Below are positions 34,859 to 43,367 of a stretch of 64,000 nt of DNA, in pieces. Each line of letters starts with the position of its first letter. Within the stretch, counting starts at the first letter, position 1. The translations under genes were made by a program, and so were the position numbers. A model generated the notes under the pieces. It was not told the origin of the DNA and ran no database searches. It saw only the letters and a list, made by a program, of their open reading frames with translations. The stretch is taken from the NCBI GenBank assembly GCA_964495375.1, contig CAZBWM010000023.1, forward strand, positions 1 through 64,000, read 5' to 3'. The DNA is from JAIESQ01 sp964495375. GTDB taxonomy: Bacteria > Planctomycetota > Planctomycetia > Pirellulales > JAEUIK01.

Positions 34859-35102
34859 GGTGGCCCCCGTGTGGAAAGCAAGAAATAACGCCGTCTTAAC
34901 CTATGTTAGAAGTGGGACCAGGGGGCGTCAACGCGGGGCAGTTTGGCACGATTGTTCGGCTATCGAATGCCGCATTCCGGCCGGCTTCGCGGCGCGTTTC
35001 GACTGGGAGAAGGCCGCCGCTACGGTACATTGAACAGACTTGGGGGCGCTTGCCGGCGCGCGGCAGCACCAGTGGATCGTTTGTGTCAGGAGCGTGAGTT
35101 TC

Positions 35103-36158
35103 GTGAAGACTTACAACATTACCGAGTTGTTGGGTGACGGCATTGGCACCGAGTTGGCCGCCGCCGTGCGCATCGTCGCCGCCAAGTTTCCGATTCGCTT
35201 GAATTTCGAGCCGATCGATCTCAGCCTGCGCAATCGCGAAGCCCGCGGCATGCCGATCTACGACGAAGCGATGGAGTCGATGCGGCGCAATCGCTTCTCG
35301 CTCAAGTACCCGACGGTCACCTCGAAGGAAAGCCCCAACGCGGTGCTGCGGCAGCGCTGCAATTTCTCGGTGATCCATCGACCGGTGTCGACGATCCCCG
35401 GCGTGGTGACAAACTTCCGTCAGCCGCTGGCCCTGAACATCATTCGCGTCGCACGCGGCGGTACCTACGACGATCCTGGCCGCATGATCGGCACCGAGGC
35501 GGCCGTCAGCTTGCGAATCGTCGAGCGGCAGCCCTGCTGGGAAGCGGCCCGCTATGCGTTTCTGCTCGCGCGCCGTTCGGGGCGCAGCATGACCAGCGCT
35601 TCGAAACGCACGATTCAATCGGGAACCGACGGGCTGTTCGCGCACGTTGTCGAAGAGGTGGCGCTCGACTTTCCCGACGTGCTGCACCAGGAGGAATTGT
35701 TCGACGCCCTGTTGGCCAAAATTATCATGCACCCCGATCGTTACGCGGTCGTGCTGGTGCTTAATGAATACGGCGACTTCCTAAGCGACATGGCGTGCGG
35801 ACTGGCTGGCTCGATGGGGATCGGCGCCAGCGCCAGCCTGAGCTTCACGCCTGATGGCCAGGTGCACTTGGCAATGTTCGATCCCGCGGGGGGAACCGCG
35901 CCCGACATCGCGGGCAAGAACCTGGCCAACCCGACGGCCATCTTCCTGGCTTTGGTGATGCTGCTCTACGAGCTCGATGAGCGCGAACTGGCCGCCACGC
36001 TCAAATCCACCGTGCTTGATCTGCTGCGCGATGGCGAGCGCACCAAGGACCTGGGCGGTTCGCTCTCGACCACGCAGTTCAGCGAGCGCGTGGCCGACGA
36101 ATTGGCGAAGCGCCTCTCCGCCGAACAAGCGGCCACGTCTGCCACTAAGAGCAGCTAA
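35103..36158 (+). CDS. Divergent isocitrate/isopropylmalate dehydrogenase-like protein
   Basis: This 351-residue protein has the fold of the beta-decarboxylating dehydrogenases: LLGDGIGTELA at the N-terminus, NEYGDFLSDMACGLAGSMG with the metal-binding aspartates, and DIAGKNLANPTAIFLALVMLL. Other hallmark residues differ: the usual AVHGSAPDIAGK reads AMFDPAGGTAPDIAGK, and the ENTEGEY-type substrate loop is not evident. It may act on a different hydroxyacid. The GTG at 35103 has AGGAG ten bases upstream; another GTG lies at 35094. It is probably monocistronic. Confidence 0.8.
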   Translation: MKTYNITELLGDGIGTELAAAVRIVAAKFPIRLNFEPIDLSLRNREARGMPIYDEAMESMRRNRFSLKYPTVTSKESPNAVLRQRCNFSVIHRPVSTIPGVVTNFRQPLALNIIRVARGGTYDDPGRMIGTEAAVSLRIVERQPCWEAARYAFLLARRSGRSMTSASKRTIQSGTDGLFAHVVEEVALDFPDVLHQEELFDALLAKIIMHPDRYAVVLVLNEYGDFLSDMACGLAGSMGIGASASLSFTPDGQVHLAMFDPAGGTAPDIAGKNLANPTAIFLALVMLLYELDERELAATLKSTVLDLLRDGERTKDLGGSLSTTQFSERVADELAKRLSAEQAATSATKSS

Positions 36159-36231
36159 ATCCGCGGCTATTTCACCGCGTGGCATCGTCGCAGGTGCGCG
36201 ATCCCCATGCCGAACGTTGCTGGCCCGGGCA

Positions 36232-36891
36232 CTACATGCCCGGGTTATGCGGCGCGATGTCCGCATGCGCATCGTGCGGATAGAAGTAACGGCCGATTTC
36301 CTCGGCCAGCACGCCGACAAACTCGCGGCGGAACTCGGGTTCGCGTTTTTCCTGCGTAGGAATCGCGTAATTGGGGGGCCAGAGCAACCGCGGCGGCTGC
36401 TTCTTGAAGACGACGTCCCCTTCGTTGTCGCGATCGATCACTTCGATCGAGTAAACCACTTCACCCTGGTAGAGGGTTTGGCCCTGGTAGAGACTGAAAT
36501 GGTCGATGTCGACGTCGACGATCATCTGAGCATCGAGCGCCTTGCCGACTTCGCGCGGGTCGTCCCATTCGTTTTCGTCCATCCAGCGATCGACGTCACG
36601 GGCGTCGACGACTTCGATCTTGGAGACATTCATCTGCAGCCGACGGCCAAGCTCGGTGGCCAGTTCGCGAGTCACATTGGTGCTCGAAAACTGCATCGCG
36701 GCCGGCGTGCGGCACACGACCACCACGCGTTTCTCGCGCAGGCCGTTGTACTCCGCCGGAATGCGGTTCCCCTTGACGACGTAAATAGCCGTGGCCAGCA
36801 AGCCGGCACAACCACCGGCGAACATCGGCAACGTCAACACGACCAGGCACAACCATCCGGCCAGTGGGTGACGAAAAGCGCGGCGGTCCAT
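36232..36891 (-). CDS. Lipoprotein of unknown function
   Basis: This 219-residue protein has a lipoprotein signal ending in FAGGC (Cys28), followed by a short hydrophobic segment and VVKGNRIPAEY. The remainder (VVVCRTPAAMQFSS, ELATELGRRLQMN, DAQMIVDVDIDHFSLYQGQTLYQGEV) reads like a family of planctomycete outer-membrane lipoproteins with a GNA1162-like core, where a nucleoside-binding fold estimates protein levels. The ATG at 36891 has AGAAGG nearby. Partner and function are unknown. Confidence 0.78.
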   Translation of the reverse strand: MDRRAFRHPLAGWLCLVVLTLPMFAGGCAGLLATAIYVVKGNRIPAEYNGLREKRVVVVCRTPAAMQFSSTNVTRELATELGRRLQMNVSKIEVVDARDVDRWMDENEWDDPREVGKALDAQMIVDVDIDHFSLYQGQTLYQGEVVYSIEVIDRDNEGDVVFKKQPPRLLWPPNYAIPTQEKREPEFRREFVGVLAEEIGRYFYPHDAHADIAPHNPGM

Positions 36892-37017
36892 CGCGGAGCC
36901 CTTCTGATCTATTGCAGGAAGCCGCCCGGCGTGGGCAGCGTCGTTCACAAGAAAAGCATACTTTCGAGACGTATCGACCCGTCGCGGCGCCGGCGCAGTT
37001 CGCCGGATCGTCACCGC

Positions 37018-37458
37018 TTAGGTCCACAACTTCACGATCCAATCCACGAGTGTGATGGCGATGACCGCAGCGGCCACCGCTACCAGCACCCGATCGCTGG
37101 GGAGCCGGAACCACAGTCGCCCCGTGGTTGCCGACACCAACGACCAGACCATAGTTACCGCGGCAAGTGCCGCCAATAATGTCCCACCCATGTTCGCTCG
37201 CAGAGCCGACAGCCACTGGCCGCGCACAAAGTGCGCCCAGGAGGTCGTCATTCCGCAAGCCGGACACGGCTTATCAAACAGCATTACGAACGTGCACGGC
37301 GGCAAACCCAATTGTTGATGAGTTCCGCGACCGCGAGGATTCGGTTCGAGCCAGGCGGCGATGGCCAGCAGGGTCGCGAGACCCAAGCCGAGCACTGCCA
37401 GCCCGCCGCGCACCGACAGGACACGTCGCCCTGGGTTCTTCGTGGTCGCTTGGGTCAC
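37018..37458 (-). CDS. DUF2752 membrane protein
   Basis: This 146-residue protein has three or four membrane helices and the DUF2752 signature: LGLPPCTFVMLFDKPCPACGMTTSWAHFVRG, with the CxxCG pair. The function of the family is unknown. The start is uncertain: a GTG at 37458 gives the usual length, while the frame is open to a GTG at 37545. It overlaps no neighbour and lies 126 bases from the lipoprotein gene downstream of it. Confidence 0.82.
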   Translation of the reverse strand: MTQATTKNPGRRVLSVRGGLAVLGLGLATLLAIAAWLEPNPRGRGTHQQLGLPPCTFVMLFDKPCPACGMTTSWAHFVRGQWLSALRANMGGTLLAALAAVTMVWSLVSATTGRLWFRLPSDRVLVAVAAAVIAITLVDWIVKLWT

Positions 37459-37683
37459 GGCCGTTGCATGAAAGGAGCGGGAAAGTATCGTAACGCAGTC
37501 GCCGGGACAAGAGCGGTTTGCCAGCCGAAGTCGGACGGCTCGCACCTATTGGTAACCGATCGCCAGTCCTCTGCCTTCAGGTCGCCCGCGTGCGATTAGC
37601 TAGCTTACGCGCTGCCGACGACCGCGAACAGCCGGCACGTGAGTTCGCGCTGGGTGCGGTGTTATGCTGGATTTCGCCCGCGG

Positions 37684-38817
37684 CTACCGCCGCCGCAAGT
37701 TCGGCCGAGCCGGTTTCCCCTTCGACTTTGTCGGGGGCTTTTTCTTCGCGGGTTCTTCCGCGGACTCGACCGCTTCGGGAGCCTTGGCCACGCGTGGTGA
37801 AGTCGTCGCTTCGTCGTCGGTGGGTTTTTCGGCGACGGCATCGGCTGCCGGAGCGTCCACGGTCGGCGCCGGCTTAATCAGCGGTCGCGAAACCGTGGGG
37901 ATCGCCGGCACCAGGTCTTCGGTAAAACGCGTCACATAGTGCAAGCTGCTTTGCTCGCCGCTGAAGCCGACGACGCGCTTATCGAGCTCGAGCCGCTGGG
38001 CGAGCAACCGCCCGGCTTTCAAATCGAACTGCAATTCGCCGGCGCTTTGTCGCTGAATGAGCTGGGCTTCGATCTCGGGCTCTTCGCGGATCGGCGTGAT
38101 GACCTGTGACTCGACTTCAATCTTGGCGATGCCGTCGCGAACCTCGGCCAGCGTGCAGCGCTGCCGCAGCTTGATCACGCGCGATTCGCCGCTCGAAAGT
38201 TTGACGGTCGTTTCGGAGGGCGCGTACCAGGTGTGGCCGACGGGAATTTCTTCTTCAGGAAGGGGGATGGTCAGCGGCGATTGGGCCTCGGCGTCGGTCG
38301 CAGTGTTTCCCTCTCGATTAACGATGATGCCGCGGAGATCCATGGTCACCCGCGCCAGCACGACGCCCACCGATTGCGCGGTCGCCTCGAAACCGGCCGG
38401 CGGCACGACGTCGGTCGCACTGTTGTAAACAACTTCCTCGCGGCCGCTGATTTTCTGCCGCATTTCGACGTTTTCGACCATGTGCTCGAAGATCACCGCC
38501 GGCTGGGGGGCCGCGGCCATTTCTTTGACGCGCCACACCTTGATCGAGCGGCTGAGTGTTTCGGCCGTCTGCGTGGAGCCCGACACGGTGGTCGTCACCC
38601 GCGCGCGGTGTTCGACTTGCCAGCGAATGGTCTCACCGGCCTTGAACCGATAGCGGAGCCGATACTTGGGAGCGTCGGCCGCGGTGGCAGGTGCATTAGC
38701 ACCGGCCGCGGGGGCCGGGGCCTCGGTGCTCTCCGCGGCTGGCAAAGCTACGCCGCCGAAGAGCACGAACAGGCCAAAAACGAAAGCCCGTCGCGCGAGC
38801 AGAAATTGAGAGGTCAT
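37684..38817 (-). CDS. Secreted DUF6263-like protein
   Basis: This 377-residue protein has a signal peptide (RRAFVFGLFVLFGGVALPAAES) and a beta-rich domain with YRLRYRFKAGETIRWQVEHRARV, RVKEMAAAPQPAVIFEH and SEQSSLHYV-like phrases that match DUF6263 style planctomycete proteins. The tail is Ala/Pro/Lys-rich (KKKPPTKSKGKPARP), often cell-wall or nucleic-acid associated. No catalytic motif is apparent. It is downstream of nadK but separated from it by 123 bases, so it may be a separate unit. Confidence 0.72.
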   Translation of the reverse strand: MTSQFLLARRAFVFGLFVLFGGVALPAAESTEAPAPAAGANAPATAADAPKYRLRYRFKAGETIRWQVEHRARVTTTVSGSTQTAETLSRSIKVWRVKEMAAAPQPAVIFEHMVENVEMRQKISGREEVVYNSATDVVPPAGFEATAQSVGVVLARVTMDLRGIIVNREGNTATDAEAQSPLTIPLPEEEIPVGHTWYAPSETTVKLSSGESRVIKLRQRCTLAEVRDGIAKIEVESQVITPIREEPEIEAQLIQRQSAGELQFDLKAGRLLAQRLELDKRVVGFSGEQSSLHYVTRFTEDLVPAIPTVSRPLIKPAPTVDAPAADAVAEKPTDDEATTSPRVAKAPEAVESAEEPAKKKPPTKSKGKPARPNLRRR

Positions 38818-38940
38818 CGATTACCTCGCATCCCTTCGAGGTTAGTTGATTCGTAAGCAATTCGCGGCGATCCGTCGCCACAGGACTTGTTGTCTTGTGC
38901 TGTTGCCGACTTGCTGACTACTTCCGGCGAGGCGGCTCGG

Positions 38941-39894
38941 TCATTCGCCCAGCCGCAACTGACCGCCCCAACCGAGTTTTTCTCGCAAGGTGCGATAGTA
39001 GCTGTGGCCAGGAACCTCGACGAGCTGAAACTTTGGCTCGGCCCTCACGATCCGCACGCGATCGTAGGGGGCCAAGAGCGACAGCGTGCGACCGTCGGAC
39101 ACGACCGTAGTGCCCGGGTTCGGCCGCGTGACTTCCAGCTCGTAAGCCCGCTCGGCGGAGTCAACCACCGGGCGATTGGTCAGCGTATGGGGACTGATCG
39201 GCGACACGACAAACGCCTGCAAGTCCTTGCGCAGGATCGGTCCGCCGGCCGACAAGCTGTGCGCCGTCGAACCGACGGGCGTGGCTACGATCAGGCCGTC
39301 GCAACTATAGGTAGTGACCAATTCTGCGTCAACGTAAAGATGTACTTCGAGAATGTGGAACGGCGCCCCGGCATGCAGCACGACGTCGTTCAGCCCAAGG
39401 TGCGTTTCGATCGCGTGTCCGTCGCGCAGCACGCTGCACTCGAACATTAAATGCTCGACGACGCGATAGTCGCCAGCAGCTAGCCTTGGCAGTGCTTGCT
39501 CGAGCTCGGCTGGGGCCAGGTCTGCCAGAAAACCCAGCTTCCCCAGGTTCACGCCGACAATCGGCCGCTGACGGTAGCCCATCTGCCGCACCGCGCGCAG
39601 AATAGAGCCGTCACCACCCAGGACAATCGCCAGATCGAAGTCGAGCGCCGCCAGGTCGATGCTGGCCTGCAGATCCCAAGCGAGCACTTCGAGGTGCGCT
39701 TCAATGAGCGGGCGCAGTCGCGCGGTCTCGCTCTTCACGCGCGGTCGCTCGGCGGAACCAAGCACAACCACGCGAGGCCGACCCGCGGGACGCTGAGAAC
39801 CAGACTGCGGTGCGCTCGCAGCGCCCGCTTGAGCCGCGGCGAGTAAATCGCGCGAAGCGCTCGTCGCTGGGGCACTGCCGCGGCGCATGGCCAT
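38941..39894 (-). CDS. nadK: NAD kinase
   Basis: This 317-residue enzyme phosphorylates NAD to NADP. The GGDGS motif (IVLGGDGSILRAV) and its neighbours (GVNLGKLGFLAD, HLGLNDVVLH, YSCDGLIVATPVGSTAHSLSAGGPI) are complete. The N-terminal 35 residues are low-complexity Ala/Ser/Arg. The start ATG at 39894 overlaps the dxs stop codon (TAATG), so translation is coupled. It is the last gene of the xseA-xseB-ispA-dxs-nadK run. Confidence 0.94.
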   Translation of the reverse strand: MAMRRGSAPATSASRDLLAAAQAGAASAPQSGSQRPAGRPRVVVLGSAERPRVKSETARLRPLIEAHLEVLAWDLQASIDLAALDFDLAIVLGGDGSILRAVRQMGYRQRPIVGVNLGKLGFLADLAPAELEQALPRLAAGDYRVVEHLMFECSVLRDGHAIETHLGLNDVVLHAGAPFHILEVHLYVDAELVTTYSCDGLIVATPVGSTAHSLSAGGPILRKDLQAFVVSPISPHTLTNRPVVDSAERAYELEVTRPNPGTTVVSDGRTLSLLAPYDRVRIVRAEPKFQLVEVPGHSYYRTLREKLGWGGQLRLGE

Positions 39895-41837
39895 TATCCT
39901 GTCTGCCGCGCGGCGCCCGCCGCCGCGAGCACGCCGCGGCCACGAGCAACGCCAAGTTGATTGGCCAGGTCGCGGCAGGTTTGCGCGACGCCATCGCGAT
40001 CGAGCCGGAGATCGGCCAGCAGCTCGCCCCGTTCGCCATGCTCGACGAACTGATCGGGGATGCCCAGGCGCCGTACGTGCCGGGTATCGAGCCGGGCTTC
40101 GTTGGCCGCTTCGAGCACGGCGCTGCCGAAGCCGGTCATCAGCGCGCCTTCTTCGACGGTGACGACGAAAGCACAATCGCGCACTGCCCGCAGAATCGTC
40201 TGACGATCGAGCGGCTTCGCGAAGCGGGCATTGATGACCCCCACGTCGAGCCCTTCAGCTCGCAGCGCCGCGGCAGCCTGCACACAAGCCGGCAGCAGTG
40301 TGCCCAGCGCGATGATCATGCCATCGGTGCCCCATTCGATGATCTCCGCGCGGCCCGCTTCGATCGGCGCGGGCGTTCGTTCGACCCGCTCGGCCTTGGC
40401 CTTGGGATAGCGCAGCGAAACTGGGCCGGGCGCCTGCAACGCGAAGTCGAGCATCGCGGGCAGATCGGCTTCATCTCCTGGGGCCATGACGGTCATGTTG
40501 GGGAACAACCGCATGTAGCCGATGTCGAACATGCCGTGATGCGTCGGCCCGTCGGGGCCGGTCAGCCCGGCGCGATCGAGCAGGAACGTGACGGGCAGAT
40601 TCTGCAGCGCCACTTCCTGAAAGATCTGGTCGAAGCTGCGCTGCAAGAAGGTGCTGTAAATGTCGACGATCGGCCGCAGACCAGCCTTGGCCATGCCCGC
40701 GGCAAAGGCCACGGCATGCGACTCGCAGATGCCGGTGTCGAAGAAGCGATCGGGGAAACCGTCGCGGATCTTCTCCAGGTTATTCCCCTGGCACATCGCG
40801 GCGGTCATCACCGTGACCTTGGCGTTCGCGGTCAACTGTTGGCAGATCGCCTCGCTGGCGACGTTGGTGTAGGCCCGCGACGAGCTTTGCTTGACCGACA
40901 CCACGGCGTCGTCTTCGCATTCGAAGGGAGCCGGCGTATGGAAGTAAACCGGGTCTTCGGCGGCCGGCTTGAAGCCATGCCCCTTCTCGGTGATGACATG
41001 CAGCAGCACGGGCCCCGGCACGTCCTTAACGATCCGCAAGAACTTTTTCAGATGCCCGATGTTGTGCCCGTCGATCGGCCCGAGATAGCGGATGCCGAGC
41101 TCTTCGAAGAGCATGCCGCCGTGATGCAGGCCGGCCTTGATCGAGTCCTTGGCCTGGCCGAGCAGCTTCTCGACCGGATCGCCGATGACCGGCAAGTTCT
41201 CCAGAAACCGCAGCACTTCGGTTTTCAGACCGTTGTAGAGCGGGTGGACGCGGACCTGATCGAGGTACTCGGCCAACCCGCCGACGCGCGGGCAGATCGA
41301 CATCTTGTTGTCGTTGAGGATCACCAGCAGCTTCTTCTTGAGCCCGCCGGCGTTGTTGAGGGCCTCGAAGACGATGCCCGAGGGGAGAGCGCCGTCGCCG
41401 ATGACTGCCACCGAATGGCGATCGTCTTCACCTGGCAGCAGGTCGTCGCCACACTTCAGGCCCAGAGCGGTCGACACGCTGCAGCCGGCGTGCCCCGTCA
41501 TGAACAAGTCGTAAATGCTCTCATGCGGATTGGGGTAGCCCATCAGGCCCCCCTTGGTGCGCATGGTGCTGAATTCGTCGTATCGCCCCGTGATAAGCTT
41601 GTGCGGATAAATCTGGTGACCCGTGTCCCAGATCAAGCGATCGCGCGAAAAGTCGAACGTGGTGTGCAGCGCCAGGCAAAGCTCGACGACCCCTAAGTTC
41701 GAGGCGAAGTGGGCGGTGCGGCTCGACACCAAGTTGCAGAGCACTTCGCGCATTTCGAGCGCGACTTGCTCTAACTCGGGGAGCGACAAGTCAACCAGAT
41801 CGCGGGGCGACCGGATCTTGGCAAGCAATCTCTCCAT
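39894..41837 (-). CDS. dxs: 1-Deoxy-D-xylulose-5-phosphate synthase
   Basis: This 647-residue thiamine-diphosphate enzyme condenses pyruvate and glyceraldehyde 3-phosphate, the first step of the methylerythritol phosphate route to isoprenoids. Visible motifs are SSRTAHFASNLGVVELCLALH, the thiamine motif GDGALPSG...NDNKMSI (the usual GDGAMTGG is changed), the EKGHG segment, and DRAGLTGPDGPTHHG. The ATG at 41837 overlaps the ispA stop (TGATG). The downstream gene ispA/xse pair and nadK fit the common bacterial arrangement. Confidence 0.95.
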   Translation of the reverse strand: MERLLAKIRSPRDLVDLSLPELEQVALEMREVLCNLVSSRTAHFASNLGVVELCLALHTTFDFSRDRLIWDTGHQIYPHKLITGRYDEFSTMRTKGGLMGYPNPHESIYDLFMTGHAGCSVSTALGLKCGDDLLPGEDDRHSVAVIGDGALPSGIVFEALNNAGGLKKKLLVILNDNKMSICPRVGGLAEYLDQVRVHPLYNGLKTEVLRFLENLPVIGDPVEKLLGQAKDSIKAGLHHGGMLFEELGIRYLGPIDGHNIGHLKKFLRIVKDVPGPVLLHVITEKGHGFKPAAEDPVYFHTPAPFECEDDAVVSVKQSSSRAYTNVASEAICQQLTANAKVTVMTAAMCQGNNLEKIRDGFPDRFFDTGICESHAVAFAAGMAKAGLRPIVDIYSTFLQRSFDQIFQEVALQNLPVTFLLDRAGLTGPDGPTHHGMFDIGYMRLFPNMTVMAPGDEADLPAMLDFALQAPGPVSLRYPKAKAERVERTPAPIEAGRAEIIEWGTDGMIIALGTLLPACVQAAAALRAEGLDVGVINARFAKPLDRQTILRAVRDCAFVVTVEEGALMTGFGSAVLEAANEARLDTRHVRRLGIPDQFVEHGERGELLADLRLDRDGVAQTCRDLANQLGVARGRGVLAAAGAARQTG

Positions 41838-42733
41838 CAACGATCCCTTTCCAAGACGTAGCGAGCTAAAGCCTCGAGCGGCTGGGCCCTGGGGCCCAAA
41901 GGCTCAATCGCGCCGATGGCCGCGTCGATCAACTCGGCGGCCCGACGTTGGCTCTCGGCGATGCCCCACACTTTGGGAAACGTGAGCTTGCCTCGGCTCT
42001 CGTCCTTACCGACACGTTTGCCGACCGTCGTCGCGTCGCCCGATACATCGAGCAGATCGTCGACAATCTGGAAGGCCAGCCCCAAATGACGTCCGTATTC
42101 GTTCAGCGCCGATTCTTCGTCGACCGAGCATTGTGCGGCGACCGCCCCCAGTTGCAGCGACACACTGAGCATGGCGCCGGTTTTTCGCGCGTGAATGCTC
42201 TCGAGCGCCCCGGCCGTGGCGGCGCGATCGGGGTCGAGATCATCGGCCTGACCTCCGACCAGGCAGCACGGACCCGCGGCATGAGCGAGCAGTGCACAGC
42301 AACGCGCGGCGACCGGCGCGGGTTGTAAGTCTCTCGCGACGATCTCCAGCGCCATCGCCTGCAAGGCGTCGCCGGCCAGGATCGCCACGGCTTCGCCATA
42401 GACTTTGTGACAGGTGGGCCGGCCACGACGCAGGTCGTCGTCGTCCATGGCGGGCAGGTCATCGTGAATCAGCGAATAGGCGTGGATCATCTCGACCGCG
42501 CACGCGGCCGGCATCACGTCTTCGGCAGCGCCACCGACGGCCATCGCCCCCCAAACACACAGCAGCGGACGTAACCGCTTGCCGGGTGCCAGAAGGCTAT
42601 AGCGGATCGCCTCGGCTAGCGCCGTCGGACAGCCAGGGGCAAAGTCGCAGTAGGCCCCCAGCGCGCGATCGATCTGGGCGCGCGGGGCGGACGACAGCTC
42701 GGCGAACGAGGTGCGGGGGGTCGAAAGTGCCAT
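41837..42733 (-). CDS. ispA: Polyprenyl (farnesyl/geranylgeranyl-type) diphosphate synthase
   Basis: This 298-residue prenyltransferase has the first Asp-rich motif HDDLPAMDDDDLRRGRPT, the second motif FQIVDDLLDVSGD, and the conserved GKRLRPLL. DDxxxxD spacing in the first motif and a short chain-length determinant are typical of IspA-type enzymes producing C15. It uses the isopentenyl diphosphate made by the Dxs pathway, and the two genes are translationally coupled. Confidence 0.94.
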   Translation of the reverse strand: MALSTPRTSFAELSSAPRAQIDRALGAYCDFAPGCPTALAEAIRYSLLAPGKRLRPLLCVWGAMAVGGAAEDVMPAACAVEMIHAYSLIHDDLPAMDDDDLRRGRPTCHKVYGEAVAILAGDALQAMALEIVARDLQPAPVAARCCALLAHAAGPCCLVGGQADDLDPDRAATAGALESIHARKTGAMLSVSLQLGAVAAQCSVDEESALNEYGRHLGLAFQIVDDLLDVSGDATTVGKRVGKDESRGKLTFPKVWGIAESQRRAAELIDAAIGAIEPLGPRAQPLEALARYVLERDR

Positions 42734-42795
42734 TACGCCCTGACTTACTCCACGTTGCCTGGGGCCGCCTCTTGCGACCCAAGTGCCACTTTATC

Positions 42796-43290
42796 CTACA
42801 AAGCAAATGGGGGCTCGTCTACTTCCCTTTGCGACGATTCGTTCGAAGCGGGCTGCGTTCGCCGTTGGTCGGCAGCCGAGTGAGCTGCCGACCCACCTGC
42901 GGCCGTTCGCTCAGATGGCTCGCTCATCTGCTCGCCGGCAGGGCCCCCGCGCCGCAGCCGCCGCCCCTGCTGTTTTTGTTCTGTGCCCGACTGCGTGTCG
43001 TCGAGGGGCTCGGTTCGAGGGCGGCCGGCGCCGTCGACCCCTGTCAACAATTCGATGCGTCGTTCGGCTCGCTCGAGAATTGCCTGGCACTGCCCGAGTA
43101 GTTTCACGCCTCGTTCGTAGCGTGTGAGGGCATCGCTCAGGCAGATTTGTCCCTCTTCGAGTTCCCGAACCACTTTCTCCAACGCGGCAACCGCCGATTC
43201 AAAGCTCAGCTCCGCCGCGTCGGCGGAGGGCTCTGCTGCGGTCGCCTTGTTCGAGTTGGTTTCGGACAACGTTCGTTTCCAAGCTATCAA
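42796..43290 (-). CDS. xseB: Exodeoxyribonuclease VII small subunit
   Basis: The core LSFESAVAALEKVVRELEEGQICLSDALTRYERGVKLLGQCQAIL is the XseB signature, which forms coiled-coil tails that bind XseA in the nuclease. About 75 further residues of low-complexity, Glu/Arg/Gln-rich tail are unusual, as XseB is normally about 80 residues. The start codon is a TTG at 43290, or another TTG at 43269 preceded by GGAAA. It is downstream of xseA in one operon. Confidence 0.9.
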   Translation of the reverse strand: MIAWKRTLSETNSNKATAAEPSADAAELSFESAVAALEKVVRELEEGQICLSDALTRYERGVKLLGQCQAILERAERRIELLTGVDGAGRPRTEPLDDTQSGTEQKQQGRRLRRGGPAGEQMSEPSERTAAGGSAAHSAADQRRTQPASNESSQREVDEPPFAL

Positions 43291-43367
43291 CCGCAGCGAG
43301 ATACGCCGGGTAACCGCCCGACGGCCCGCCTTCGTGTTACCAGACCGCTAATCGGTCCCCGGACGCG

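Noticed and set aside
36159..36180. CCGCGGCTATTTCACCGCG after the dehydrogenase-like gene as a third copy of the composite repeat
   Set aside because: It shares the CCGCGGCTA core only and lacks the hairpin arms, so it is not counted as a copy.
39810..41696. 628-codon plus-strand open frame opposite dxs
   Set aside because: dxs and nadK on the minus strand are unmistakable, and the plus frame has no domain.
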